This document shows positions 6,263 to 13,669 of a DNA stretch of 14,702 bases, in pieces; within the stretch, counting starts at the first letter, position 1; every line of letters starts with the position of its first letter. The DNA is taken from contig DIEE01000219.1 in the NCBI GenBank assembly GCA_002418465.1, positions 1 through 14,702 on the forward strand. Reading direction: 5' to 3'. A program made the position numbers and the translations under genes. This stretch comes from Pseudomonas sp. UBA5782 (GTDB lineage Bacteria; Pseudomonadota; Gammaproteobacteria; Pseudomonadales; Pseudomonadaceae). Under the pieces are notes generated by a model. The model saw only the letters and a program-made list of their open reading frames with translations. It did no database searches and was not told the DNA's origin.

Positions 6263-7108
6263 CTAGCGGCTGGCTCTACGGCTCATGAAGGCGAGGCGCT
6301 CGAGCAACTGCACGTCCTGCTCGTTCTTCACCAGGGCGCCGGCCAGCGGCGGAATGGCCTTGGTCGGATCGCGTTCGCGCAGCACGGCTTCGCCGATGTC
6401 GTCGGCCATCAGCAGCTTGAGCCAGTCGACCAGTTCGGAGGTGGAGGGCTTCTTCTTCAGGCCCGGCACCTTGCGCACATCGAAGAACACGTCGAGCGCT
6501 TCGGCCACCAGGTCCTTCTTGATGTTCGGGTAGTGCACGTCGACGATCTTCTGCAGCGTGCCGCGATCCGGGAAGGCGATGTAGTGGAAGAAGCAGCGGC
6601 GCAGGAAGGCATCCGGCAGTTCCTTCTCGTTGTTCGAGGTGATGATGATGATCGGACGCTGTTTGGCCTTGATCGTCTCGTCCGTCTCGTAAACGTAGAA
6701 CTCCATCTTGTCGAGTTCCTGCAACAGGTCGTTGGGGAACTCGATGTCGGCCTTGTCGATTTCGTCGATCAGCAGGATCACCCGCTGCTCGGACTCGAAG
6801 GCCTCCCACAGCTTGCCCTTCTTGATGTAGTTGCGGATGTCGTTGACCTTGTCCGGGTCCAGCTGCGAGTCGCGCAGGCGGCTCACCGCGTCGTATTCGT
6901 AGAGGCCCTGGTGCGCCTTGGTGGTGGACTTGATATGCCAGGTGATGAGCTTGGCGCCGAAGGATTCGGCCAGCTGTTCGGCGAGCATGGTCTTGCCGGT
7001 GCCGGGTTCGCCCTTCACCAGCAATGGGCGTTGCAGGGTGATGGCGGCGTTCACCGCGAGCTTGAGATCGTCGGTGGCGACATAGGACGGAGTGCCTTCG
7101 AACTTCAT
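6263..7108 (-). CDS. MoxR-family AAA+ ATPase
   Basis: The product has 281 residues, typical of compact MoxR proteins. The Walker A motif GEPGTGKT is at residues 33-40, Walker B ILLIDEIDKAD at 111-121, and the sensor-1 region IIIITSNNEKELPDAFLRR follows. The C-terminal lid lies after about residue 185. MoxR ATPases act as cytoplasmic chaperones that remodel or activate protein complexes, usually with a VWA-domain partner encoded beside them. That partner lies downstream, separated by a repeat-filled gap. GAGGA upstream of the ATG at 7108 supports the start. A promoter is visible at 7167-7196, so the gene can be expressed independently of the DUF748 gene upstream. Family and ATPase activity are well supported; the client complex is not known. 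Confidence 0.92.
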   Translation of the reverse strand: MKFEGTPSYVATDDLKLAVNAAITLQRPLLVKGEPGTGKTMLAEQLAESFGAKLITWHIKSTTKAHQGLYEYDAVSRLRDSQLDPDKVNDIRNYIKKGKLWEAFESEQRVILLIDEIDKADIEFPNDLLQELDKMEFYVYETDETIKAKQRPIIIITSNNEKELPDAFLRRCFFHYIAFPDRGTLQKIVDVHYPNIKKDLVAEALDVFFDVRKVPGLKKKPSTSELVDWLKLLMADDIGEAVLRERDPTKAIPPLAGALVKNEQDVQLLERLAFMSRRASR

Positions 7109-7166
7109 CGGAAAATCCTCGAAACGCAGGCGGCGCGGGGCCGGCGATGCTGTCTGGAAAAAGCCG

Positions 7167-7196
7167 ACTATACCGCGCGGGCAAGCGGGCTGTGAA
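7167..7196 (-). promoter_or_regulatory. Sigma70-like promoter of the MoxR-VWA genes
   Basis: On the minus strand, TTCACA (7196-7191) and TATAGT (7172-7167) are separated by 18 bases. Each differs from consensus at one position. The predicted start near 7160 would give a leader of about 50 bases before the MoxR ATG. Confidence 0.55.
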
Positions 7197-7208
7197 CGCA
7201 GACGGGCT

Positions 7209-7223
7209 ATTCAGTCACTGAAT
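7209..7223. promoter_or_regulatory. Perfect palindrome beside the MoxR promoter, candidate operator
   Basis: ATTCAGTCACTGAAT is a perfect inverted repeat of two 7-base arms around one base. It sits 13 bases upstream of the -35 box of the MoxR promoter, and a similar GTCAGTCAG run follows at 7225-7233. Size and symmetry suit a dimeric regulator. No regulator gene is adjacent. Confidence 0.4.
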
Positions 7224-7260
7224 GGTCAGTCAGCTTGGGTTTCGATCAGGGCCGGTGCGG

Positions 7261-8340
7261 TCATTCGCCGTCCTCGTTCAGGGCGCGCTCGAAACGCGGC
7301 GTGAACGCCTGCACGAAGGCGTTGCGCAGGATCGCCACGAAGGCCTGGAACGGATTGACGTGGCTGTCGCCCTTCATGCTGCCGGAGAGGTCGATGCGGG
7401 TGGCGAACTGGTCCTTGCTCTGGTTCTTCAACACCGTCTGGCCGCCGCCGACCACGGCTTCCCAGAGACCCTGGAAGAAGCCCTTCTGGCGGTTCTCGAT
7501 GTCCTGTTTCCAGTTGAACACGTCGACGTCGCGCAGCAGCGGCTTGATGTAGCCGCTGAGCTGGGCGTTCTGCGCCTCCGCCTCGATCACCAGGTCGCCG
7601 GTGCCGCCGGCGAAATCGAACTTGCCGTAGGCGCGGGAGAAGTCGTTGAGGCGCTTGAGCTCCAGATCGGTCATGCGCAGGCGCAGCTGGAAATCCTCGA
7701 AATTGGTGAAGGGGTCGAAGCTGGCCGTGGCTTCCAGCGGCGCCTGGCCGAACAGCGCGGCATGGCCCTTGAAGGTGGCAACGCGCTTGCCGTCGGCGCT
7801 GGCGGTATTGGTCAGGTTGAAGACGCTGGCGTCGACGTCGCTGGCGAACACGTCCACCGGCGGTTGCGACTGGAAGTTGCGGAACGCCAGGCGGCCGTCG
7901 ACCACGCGGACCTCGTTGAGGGTGATCGGCAGCAGCTGCTCCAACTGATCGCGCCAGTCGACGCCTTCACCGGTCTGGTCCTGCTGCGGGTCCTTGCTGT
8001 CGACGAAGTTGAGCGTCGGCGACTGGAAGATCACCTGCGCCACCACTGCGTGGTCGTACCATAGCGAGTGCCAGCTCACCGAGAGGTCGATCAGCGGCGC
8101 CTCCAGCAGCGGCACCGGCACGTCGCCGCGGGTCTTCTCGATCACCAGGCCATTGATGCGGTAGGCACCGCGCCACCAGGCGAGGTCGACGTCGGCGATC
8201 TGCCCGCGGTATTCGCCCATGTCGGCGAGCTTGCCGTTGAGGTAGTCGCGCACCACGTAGGGCAGCGCCAGATGAACGACCAGCAGCAACAGGACGATGC
8301 CCAGCACGATCCACAGGGGCAGGGCGTAGCGACGTTTCAT
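7261..8340 (-). CDS. DUF748 / AsmA-like membrane-anchored protein
   Basis: The product has 359 residues from the ATG at 8340. It starts MKRRY, followed by a single hydrophobic helix (about residues 7-26, rich in Leu, Ile and Val). The rest is beta-rich and polar, including [17 protein letters not shown] (about residues 54-70) and the repeated pattern of short layers typical of DUF748/AsmA-like proteins. Such proteins are anchored in the inner membrane with the bulk in the periplasm and are linked to envelope lipid transport or integrity. This is much shorter than full AsmA or the large DUF748 proteins. An in-frame extension to 8478 would overlap the cysK start region and hide the N-terminal anchor, so I rejected it. 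It is transcribed divergently from cysK and ends 152 bases before the MoxR start. No molecular function can be assigned. Confidence 0.75.
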   Translation of the reverse strand: MKRRYALPLWIVLGIVLLLLVVHLALPYVVRDYLNGKLADMGEYRGQIADVDLAWWRGAYRINGLVIEKTRGDVPVPLLEAPLIDLSVSWHSLWYDHAVVAQVIFQSPTLNFVDSKDPQQDQTGEGVDWRDQLEQLLPITLNEVRVVDGRLAFRNFQSQPPVDVFASDVDASVFNLTNTASADGKRVATFKGHAALFGQAPLEATASFDPFTNFEDFQLRLRMTDLELKRLNDFSRAYGKFDFAGGTGDLVIEAEAQNAQLSGYIKPLLRDVDVFNWKQDIENRQKGFFQGLWEAVVGGGQTVLKNQSKDQFATRIDLSGSMKGDSHVNPFQAFVAILRNAFVQAFTPRFERALNEDGE

Positions 8341-8467
8341 GAGGCTTCCATCTCCGGGTGGCATCCGTCGATGGACAGCCGCCGGCGTCAGGGAGTTCGG
8401 CTGGACGAGAAACCCCATGGGGCATAGGCTTATCCGCTTTCTCAAGCCACCTGCCGCGGGGAACTCC

Positions 8468-9442
8468 ATGAGCCGCATCTACGCTGACAACGCACAGGCC
8501 ATCGGCAACACGCCGCTGGTGATGATCAATCGTCTGGGGCCGAAGGGCGTCACCATCCTGGCCAAGATCGAGGGTCGCAACCCGGCCTATTCGGTGAAGT
8601 GCCGGATCGGTGCGAGCATGGTCTGGGACGCCGAGGAATCCGGGCGCCTGAAGTCGGGGATGACCATCGTCGAGCCGACCTCCGGCAACACCGGCATCGG
8701 CCTGGCGTTCGTCGCCGCGGCGCGTGGCTACAAGCTGATCCTGACCATGCCGGCGTCGATGAGCCTGGAGCGGCGCAAGGTGCTCAAGGCGCTCGGTGCC
8801 GAGCTGGTCCTCACCGAGCCGGCGAAGGGCATGAAGGGCGCGATCGACAAGGCCGGCGAGATCGCTGCCTCCAATCCTGCCGAATACCTGCTGCTGCAGC
8901 AGTTCGAGAACCCGGCCAACCCGGCGATCCACGAGAAGACCACCGGCCCGGAAATCTGGAACGACACCGACGGCAGCATCGACGTGCTGGTCGCTGGCGT
9001 CGGTACCGGCGGCACCATCACCGGCGTGTCGCGCTACATCAAGCAGGGCAAGGGCAAGAAGATTCTTTCCGTCGCCGTGGAGCCGATCGGTTCGCCGGTG
9101 ATCAGCCAGGCGCTGGCCGGCGAAGAGATCAAGCCTGCGCCGCACAAGATCCAGGGAATCGGTGCCGGCTTCGTGCCGAAGAACCTCGACCTGTCCATCG
9201 TCGACCGCGTCGAGCAGGTCGGTGACGAGGAGGCCAAGGCGATGGCCCTGCGGCTGATGCGCGAGGAGGGGATTCTCTGCGGGATTTCCTGCGGCGCGGC
9301 GATGGCCGCCGCGGTGCGCCTGGCCGAACACCCGGAAATGCAGGGCAAGACCTTCGTCGTGATCCTGCCGGACTCCGGCGAGCGCTACCTGTCGAGCATG
9401 CTGTTCGACGGGCTGTTCAGCGAGCAGGAGCTGCAGCAGTAA
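8468..9442 (+). CDS. cysK: Cysteine synthase A (O-acetylserine sulfhydrylase)
   Basis: The product has 324 residues, the length of gamma-proteobacterial CysK. It joins O-acetylserine and sulfide to give cysteine, with pyridoxal phosphate, in the cytoplasm. The cofactor lysine is Lys44 in [12 protein letters not shown]; the SVKCRIG wording is typical of CysK rather than CysM. The substrate loop TSGNTG is at 71-76, and the phosphate-binding GTGGTITG lies near residue 180. The conserved [11 protein letters not shown] segment, with the serine that contacts the pyridine nitrogen, and [11 protein letters not shown] near the C-terminus complete the set. The ATG at 8468 has GGGGAA just upstream and fits the family N-terminus MSRIYADN; an in-frame extension to 8339 is not family-like. 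A strong terminator follows, so it is probably a single-gene unit. The 127-base gap to the divergent DUF748 gene shows no clear consensus promoter. Confidence 0.96.
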   Translation: MSRIYADNAQAIGNTPLVMINRLGPKGVTILAKIEGRNPAYSVKCRIGASMVWDAEESGRLKSGMTIVEPTSGNTGIGLAFVAAARGYKLILTMPASMSLERRKVLKALGAELVLTEPAKGMKGAIDKAGEIAASNPAEYLLLQQFENPANPAIHEKTTGPEIWNDTDGSIDVLVAGVGTGGTITGVSRYIKQGKGKKILSVAVEPIGSPVISQALAGEEIKPAPHKIQGIGAGFVPKNLDLSIVDRVEQVGDEEAKAMALRLMREEGILCGISCGAAMAAAVRLAEHPEMQGKTFVVILPDSGERYLSSMLFDGLFSEQELQQ

Positions 9443-9449
9443 GTTGTCC

Positions 9450-9480
9450 GGCCGGGCCGTCTCGCGGCCCGGCCTTTCTT
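9450..9480 (+). terminator. Intrinsic terminator of cysK
   Basis: GGCCGGGCCG (9450-9459) and CGGCCCGGCC (9465-9474) form a ten-base perfect stem around a five-base loop. TTTCTT follows. It lies eight bases after the cysK stop codon. Confidence 0.85.
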
Positions 9481-9494
9481 CCGGCGGGGCTTCG

Positions 9495-9504
9495 TGGTTA
9501 TAGT
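9495..9504 (+). promoter_or_regulatory. Likely extended -10 promoter for the EamA leader transcript
   Basis: TGGTTATAGT contains a good -10 box TATAGT (9499-9504). No convincing -35 box lies 16-18 bases upstream, where the cysK terminator tail sits. Initiation near 9511 would give the exporter gene a 5' leader of about 260 bases containing the small open reading frame. Confidence 0.35.
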
Positions 9505-9537
9505 CCGGGCTCTTGCCGACCCGATTCGAGATCGACC

Positions 9538-9687
9538 ATGTCCCAGTCGCAGCGCACCGCTCGCTTCCTAGCCTCCTCGTTCGCCATGAACGGAGCGCCG
9601 CGTGCCCGTGCCGTTGCCGCCACACTCGCCTCACCACCTGTGAGCCCGCCAGCGGGCTGCCTGGCTCCGCCACCTCCACTGGCCTGA
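9538..9687 (+). CDS. Putative 49-residue leader peptide upstream of the EamA gene
   Basis: A small open reading frame begins ATG at 9538, with a modest GAGA six bases upstream, and stops with TGA at 9685-9687. This is 85 bases before the exporter start and in another frame. The product begins MSQSQRTARFLASSFAMN, becomes Ala- and Pro-rich, and ends CLAPPPPLA. I do not recognise the peptide. Four consecutive proline codons (9667-9678) would slow translation. The CCA-CCT pair among them, and an upstream segment of the frame (9634-9643), are complementary to the exporter's ribosome-binding site. This suggests a regulatory role for translation of the frame rather than a functional protein. It could also be a chance open frame in a structured untranslated region. 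Confidence 0.4.
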   Translation: MSQSQRTARFLASSFAMNGAPRARAVAATLASPPVSPPAGCLAPPPPLA

Positions 9688-9768
9688 GCCGCGCCGGTTC
9701 GCCGGCTTCCCGTTCGATGCGCATCCCCACGCCGCTGGCGTGGCACCCATTGCCCATTTCACAGGTGG
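9634..9768 (+). promoter_or_regulatory. Structured leader RNA with sequesters of the EamA ribosome-binding site
   Basis: CCACCTGTGA (9634-9643) is perfectly complementary to TCACAGGTGG (9759-9768), which contains the AGGTGG ribosome-binding site of the exporter. A second segment, GCCACCT (9669-9675), can pair with AGGTGGC (9763-9769). Local hairpins lie between them: AGCCCG with CGGGCT (9643-9658), GCCGG-TTCG-CCGGC (9693-9706), and CCACGCC/GGCGTGG (9727-9743). The two sequesters are mutually exclusive and both lie inside the small upstream frame. This is the layout of a translation-controlled attenuator. The trigger is unknown. Confidence 0.5.
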
Positions 9769-9772
9769 CACC

Positions 9773-10654
9773 ATGCAGTTCTTCACTCGCAATAACCTCT
9801 TCGCGTGCGCTTCGACGAGCCTCTTCGTGCTGCTCTGGAGCAGCGGCGCCATCGTTTCCAAATGGGGCCTGGCGCATGCCTCGCCGTTCGCCTTCCTGCT
9901 GGTGCGTTTCGTCATCGCCTTGCTGACGCTGGCGATTCTCGCCAGGGTCCTGCCGTTGCGCCTGCCGACCACGGCGATGGCGCGCGGCTATGCGGTGGCT
10001 ACCGGGCTGGTGCTGCTCGGCGCCTACCAGATCTTCTACCTGCTGGCGCTGGACCTGCAGGTGACGCCTGGCGTTATGGCGACACTGCTCGGCGTGCAGC
10101 CGATCCTCACCGCGGTGCTGCTGGAGAAGCGCCCGTCGCCGAGCCGGCTGTTCGGCCTCTGCCTGGGCCTGCTCGGGCTGGTGCTGGTGGTCTACCAAAA
10201 CATCGGCCTAGCCGGCCTCTCCTGGACCGGCACGCTCTGCGGCCTGCTGGCACTGGCGAGCATGACCGGCGGCTCGATCATGCAGAAGCGCATGCACGAC
10301 AACCCGCTCGGCAGCCTGCCGCTGCAGTACCTGGCGGGGACGCTGCTGTGCGCGCTGTTCGTGCCGTTCCAGCCGTTCAGGATCGAGGCGAGCCTCGACT
10401 TCTGGGTCCCGGTGCTGTGGATGGGGCTGCTGATTTCGGTGCTGGCCACGCTTCTGCTTTACCGGCTGATCGCTCGCGGCAATCTGGTCAACGTCACCAG
10501 CCTGTTCTACCTAGTGCCGGCGGTGACCGCGCTGCTTGACTATCTGGTGTTCGGCAATCGCCTGGCGGCGCTGAGTCTGACGGGGATGGGGCTGATCGTG
10601 GCGGGGCTGTTGTTCGTCTTCCGCCAGCCGAGGGCGGTGGTGAGCACGGGCTGA
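9773..10654 (+). CDS. EamA/DMT-family transporter (drug/metabolite exporter)
   Basis: The product has 293 residues with about ten hydrophobic helices arranged as two EamA repeats. Features include LLWSSGAIVSKWGL in helix 1, LGAYQIFYLLALDLQVTPGVMATLL around helices 3-4, LGVQPILTAVLLEKRP at the end of the first repeat, and LFYLVPAVTALLDYLVFGNRL in the second repeat. It belongs in the inner membrane; relatives export amino acids or other small metabolites. AGGTGG at 9763-9768 supports the ATG at 9773. An in-frame GTG at 9740 would place the ribosome-binding site inside the gene and is less likely. The gene follows a long structured leader, which suggests regulated translation. Nearness to cysK invites the idea of a cysteine-related exporter, but a terminator separates them and the family cannot show substrate. 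Confidence 0.88.
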   Translation: MQFFTRNNLFACASTSLFVLLWSSGAIVSKWGLAHASPFAFLLVRFVIALLTLAILARVLPLRLPTTAMARGYAVATGLVLLGAYQIFYLLALDLQVTPGVMATLLGVQPILTAVLLEKRPSPSRLFGLCLGLLGLVLVVYQNIGLAGLSWTGTLCGLLALASMTGGSIMQKRMHDNPLGSLPLQYLAGTLLCALFVPFQPFRIEASLDFWVPVLWMGLLISVLATLLLYRLIARGNLVNVTSLFYLVPAVTALLDYLVFGNRLAALSLTGMGLIVAGLLFVFRQPRAVVSTG

Positions 10655-10666
10655 AGCCTGCGAGCG

Positions 10667-10691
10667 CGGGGCACCGATGGGTGCCCCGTTT
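10667..10691 (+). terminator. Intrinsic terminator of the EamA gene
   Basis: CGGGGCACC (10667-10675) and GGTGCCCCG (10680-10688) form a nine-base perfect stem with a four-base loop, followed by TTT. It lies between the convergent exporter and molbindin genes. The minus-strand side lacks a T-tract. Confidence 0.75.
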
Positions 10692-10705
10692 CGCCTGGCG
10701 GCCGG

Positions 10706-11137
10706 TCAGCCCTTCTTGCGGCCGAGGATGATGTGCGACGCCTTGATCAGCGCGGTGGCGCTGGTGCCGGCGGACAGGCCGAGTTCGGCCACGGCTTCGC
10801 GGGTTACGATGGCGGTGAGTTGCGCGCCGCCGGCCAGACGCAGGTTGACCTCGGCATTCACCGCGCCGGTTTCGACGCTCTCCACGGTGCCGTGCAACTG
10901 GTTGCGCGCCGACAGCTGGTAGTCTTCGCTGCCGGTCATCAGCATGACCCAGGGCGCCTTCACCAGTGCGACCACCTCGACCCCGGCGGCCAGCTGCATC
11001 TCGCGCAGGCTGTCCATGGTGACGATGGCCACCAGGCGATCGCTGTCGCCCAGATCGATTTCCACTTCGGCGTTGACCGCGCCGGTGCGGCATTGCAGAA
11101 CCTTCCCTGCCAGACGGTTGCGCGCGCTTATCTGCAT
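10706..11137 (-). CDS. modG: Di-Mop molbindin (molybdate storage protein, ModG-like)
   Basis: The product has 143 residues formed by two tandem Mop domains (about 1-68 and 76-140). Each opens with the family signature, ISARNRLAGKV and LSARNQLHGTV. Each contains TGAVNAEV and ends with an ALIKA- or ALVKA-type strand. Molbindins bind molybdate or tungstate as cytoplasmic oligomers and buffer the metal supply. The ATG at 11137 has GGAG six bases upstream; a GTG at 11149 is a weaker alternative. The gene is divergent from modE-modA-modB-modC, the arrangement I know from Azotobacter vinelandii modG. A ModE-box-like site 29 bases upstream of the start suggests molybdate-dependent control by ModE. 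Confidence 0.9.
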   Translation of the reverse strand: MQISARNRLAGKVLQCRTGAVNAEVEIDLGDSDRLVAIVTMDSLREMQLAAGVEVVALVKAPWVMLMTGSEDYQLSARNQLHGTVESVETGAVNAEVNLRLAGGAQLTAIVTREAVAELGLSAGTSATALIKASHIILGRKKG

Positions 11138-11165
11138 GCTGCTCTCCACTGTCGTGTTAACGACA

Positions 11166-11187
11166 CGTTGTATTGTTTACTACATAG
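11166..11187. promoter_or_regulatory. ModE box 1 (molbindin side)
   Basis: CGTTGTA and TACATAG lie 8 bases apart. From memory this closely resembles the Escherichia coli modA operator (CGTTATA, 8 bases, TACATA). It sits 29-50 bases upstream of the molbindin ATG, where it could block that promoter. Confidence 0.6.
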
Positions 11188-11238
11188 ATAATGCGGGTCA
11201 GAATCCCGATCCGCTGGCGCCCACTCTAGAAACCAGTT

Positions 11239-11260
11239 CGATATAGGCACAACCATAGCG
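11239..11260. promoter_or_regulatory. ModE box 2 (middle of the mod control region)
   Basis: CGATATA and CATAGCG lie 8 bases apart. The right arm reads CGCTATG in reverse, matching the left arm at five of seven positions. The 7-8-7 geometry is identical to the two neighbouring sites. Confidence 0.5.
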
Positions 11261-11283
11261 GCGCGGTGATCTGGCACGCTTAT

Positions 11284-11305
11284 CGCTATATGCCAACTTA
11301 TACAG
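11284..11305. promoter_or_regulatory. ModE box 3 (modE side)
   Basis: CGCTATA and TATACAG lie 8 bases apart. The site ends at the AGAAGGA ribosome-binding site (11304-11310) of modE. Bound ModE here would repress its own operon. The left arm is preceded by AT, giving the ATCGCTATAT word common in ModE sites. Confidence 0.6.
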
Positions 11306-11316
11306 AAGGATTTCCC

Positions 11317-12135
11317 ATGCCCAACGTCCCGCAGCGCTTCATCGGCAGGCTTTCACTGGAAAGCGCGGTCGGCACGTCGCTATCCGATACGCGCATTCGC
11401 CTGCTCGAGCAGATCGGCCTGCTCGGCTCCATCAGCCAGGCGGCGAAAGCCGTGCCGCTGTCCTACAAGGCGGCCTGGGATGCGGTGGACGCGATGAACA
11501 ACATGGCGCCGCAACCGCTGGTGGTACGTGTCACCGGCGGACGCCAGGGCGGCGGCACCCAGCTCACCGACTACGGGCGCAGCATCGTCGCCATGTACCG
11601 GGCGCTGGAGATCGAATACCAGATCGCGCTCGACCGGCTCAGCGCGCGCCTGGGAAAAGTCGGAGGAGCCGATATCCAGGAATTCCAGAGCCTCATGCAT
11701 CGACTCTCGATGAAGACCAGCGCACGCAACCAGTTCTCCGGGCCGATCACCGGCCTGCGCGACGGCGGCGTCGATTATGAAGTCCGCCTGCGCCTGGATG
11801 CGCAGAGCGAGCTGATCGCGGTGATCACCAGATCCAGCGCGGAAAACCTCGGCCTGGCGATCGGCAAGGAGGTCTTCGCCTTCATCAAGTCCTCGTCGGT
11901 GTTGCTCAGTACCGACCGCGAGCTGCAGCTCACTGCGCGCAACCAGCTGTGGGGCGAGATCGTCGAGATCCAGGCCGGCTCGGTCAACGACCAGGTCAGC
12001 CTGCTGCTGCCGTCCGGGCGCTGCGTCACCTCGGTGGTCACCCACGGCAGCTGCGAAACCCTCGGTCTCGCCGTCGGCCAGCAGGCCTGCGCACTGTTCA
12101 AGGCTTCCAGCGTCATCCTCGCCGTTTACGATTGA
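11317..12135 (+). CDS. modE: Molybdate-responsive transcriptional regulator ModE
   Basis: The product has 272 residues, close to the 262 of Escherichia coli ModE. A LysR-like winged helix-turn-helix lies at about residues 25-110, including GLLGSISQAAKAVPLSYKAA and VRVTGGRQGGGTQLTDYGR. Two Mop domains (about 132-198 and 205-271) follow, each opening with the TSARNQF or TARNQLW signature. ModE dimers bind molybdate and then DNA, repressing molybdate uptake genes and activating some molybdoenzyme genes. The ATG at 11317 is supported by AGAAGGA six bases upstream; earlier in-frame starts overlap the ModE boxes. It is the first gene of the mod operon, with modA 21 bases downstream, so it is probably autoregulated. 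Confidence 0.95.
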   Translation: MPNVPQRFIGRLSLESAVGTSLSDTRIRLLEQIGLLGSISQAAKAVPLSYKAAWDAVDAMNNMAPQPLVVRVTGGRQGGGTQLTDYGRSIVAMYRALEIEYQIALDRLSARLGKVGGADIQEFQSLMHRLSMKTSARNQFSGPITGLRDGGVDYEVRLRLDAQSELIAVITRSSAENLGLAIGKEVFAFIKSSSVLLSTDRELQLTARNQLWGEIVEIQAGSVNDQVSLLLPSGRCVTSVVTHGSCETLGLAVGQQACALFKASSVILAVYD

Positions 12136-12909
<774 letters not shown>

Positions 12910-12930
12910 GTTTCCCCGCCATACGGTCGT

Positions 12931-12955
12931 GCGCAGGCGGCTGATTCGCCCGCGC
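12931..12955 (+). other. Hairpin in the modA-modB gap
   Basis: GCGCAGGCG (12931-12939) and CGCCCGCGC (12947-12955) form a nine-base stem with one A/C mismatch and a seven-base loop. There is no T-tract. Such hairpins after binding-protein genes often protect the upstream message or partly attenuate downstream genes. That role is inference. Confidence 0.35.
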
Positions 12956-12993
12956 CGATGCCTCTTTCCGAGTAGCGCCAAGGAGTCCGCCGC

Positions 12994-13668
12994 TTGCTCT
13001 CCGCCGTCGATCTTTCCGCCGTCCGCCTGACCATCGAGCTGGCCGGGCTGACCACGTTGATCCTGATGATCGTCGGTACGCCCATCGCCTGGTGGCTGGC
13101 GACCACGCGCTCGCGGCTGCGCGGCTTCTTCGGTGCGCTGGTGGCTTTGCCGCTGGTGCTGCCGCCCTCGGTGCTCGGCTTCTACCTGCTCATCAGCCTT
13201 GGCCCGCACGGCCCGCTGGGGGCGATGACGCAGTGGCTCGGTCTCGGCCTGTTGCCGTTCACCTTTGCCGGGCTGGTGGTGGGGTCGGTGTTCTACTCGA
13301 TGCCGTTCGTGGTGCAGCCGCTGCAGCAGGCCTTCGAGGCCATCGGCAAGCGTCCTCTGGAAGTCGCCGCGACCCTCCGCGCCTCGCCGCTGGATACCTT
13401 CTTCAGCGTGGTCCTGCCGCTGGCGCGTCCCGGCTTCCTCACCGCGGCGATCCTCGGTTTCGCCCATACCGTCGGCGAATTCGGCGTCGTGCTGATGATC
13501 GGCGGCAACATTCCCGAGCGCACGCGGGTGGTTTCCGTGCAGATCTACGATCACGTCGAAGCGCTGGAGTATGCCGAGGCGCACTGGCTGGCCGGCGGCA
13601 TGCTGGCGTTCAGCTTCCTCGTGCTGCTGGCGCTGTACACCTTCAACTCCCGTCAGCGGATGGTCTGA
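12994..13668 (+). CDS. modB: Molybdate ABC transporter permease
   Basis: The product has 224 residues with about five transmembrane helices in the inner membrane. The cytoplasmic coupling loop [25 protein letters not shown] is the EAA motif that contacts the ATPase Mod[11 protein letters not shown] and [22 protein letters not shown] are typical ModB segments. The start codon is TTG at 12994, chosen because AGGAG (12981-12985) sits eight bases before it and the N-terminus [16 protein letters not shown] matches the family; no ATG lies at a suitable place. The stop codon is separated from the modC ATG by one base, so the two are probably translationally coupled. Confidence 0.94.
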   Translation: MLSAVDLSAVRLTIELAGLTTLILMIVGTPIAWWLATTRSRLRGFFGALVALPLVLPPSVLGFYLLISLGPHGPLGAMTQWLGLGLLPFTFAGLVVGSVFYSMPFVVQPLQQAFEAIGKRPLEVAATLRASPLDTFFSVVLPLARPGFLTAAILGFAHTVGEFGVVLMIGGNIPERTRVVSVQIYDHVEALEYAEAHWLAGGMLAFSFLVLLALYTFNSRQRMV

Positions 13669-13669
13669 G

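Noticed and set aside
4899..7108. Carbon monoxide dehydrogenase or methanol dehydrogenase maturation locus
   Set aside because: The CoxE and MoxR names come from family relations only; no cox or mox structural genes are in the window.
8413..8422. CCCCATGGGG palindrome upstream of cysK as an operator
   Set aside because: It is only ten bases, not placed on a recognisable promoter, and short GC palindromes are frequent in this sequence.
9498..9746. 82-codon minus-strand frame in the cysK-exporter gap
   Set aside because: No ribosome-binding site or family motif was seen, and it covers the structured leader of the exporter on the opposite strand.
9740..9772. GTG start for the EamA gene 33 bases upstream
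   Set aside because: The extension places the good AGGTGG ribosome-binding site inside the coding region and adds residues before the first membrane helix. The ATG at 9773 is better.
7967..10198. 743-codon open frame on the minus strand
   Set aside because: It lies antisense to cysK, the cysK-exporter gap and part of the exporter, and overlaps the DUF748 gene in another frame. Its product is low-complexity (rich in Arg, Gln, His, Ala, Gly). It arises from GC-biased third codon positions.
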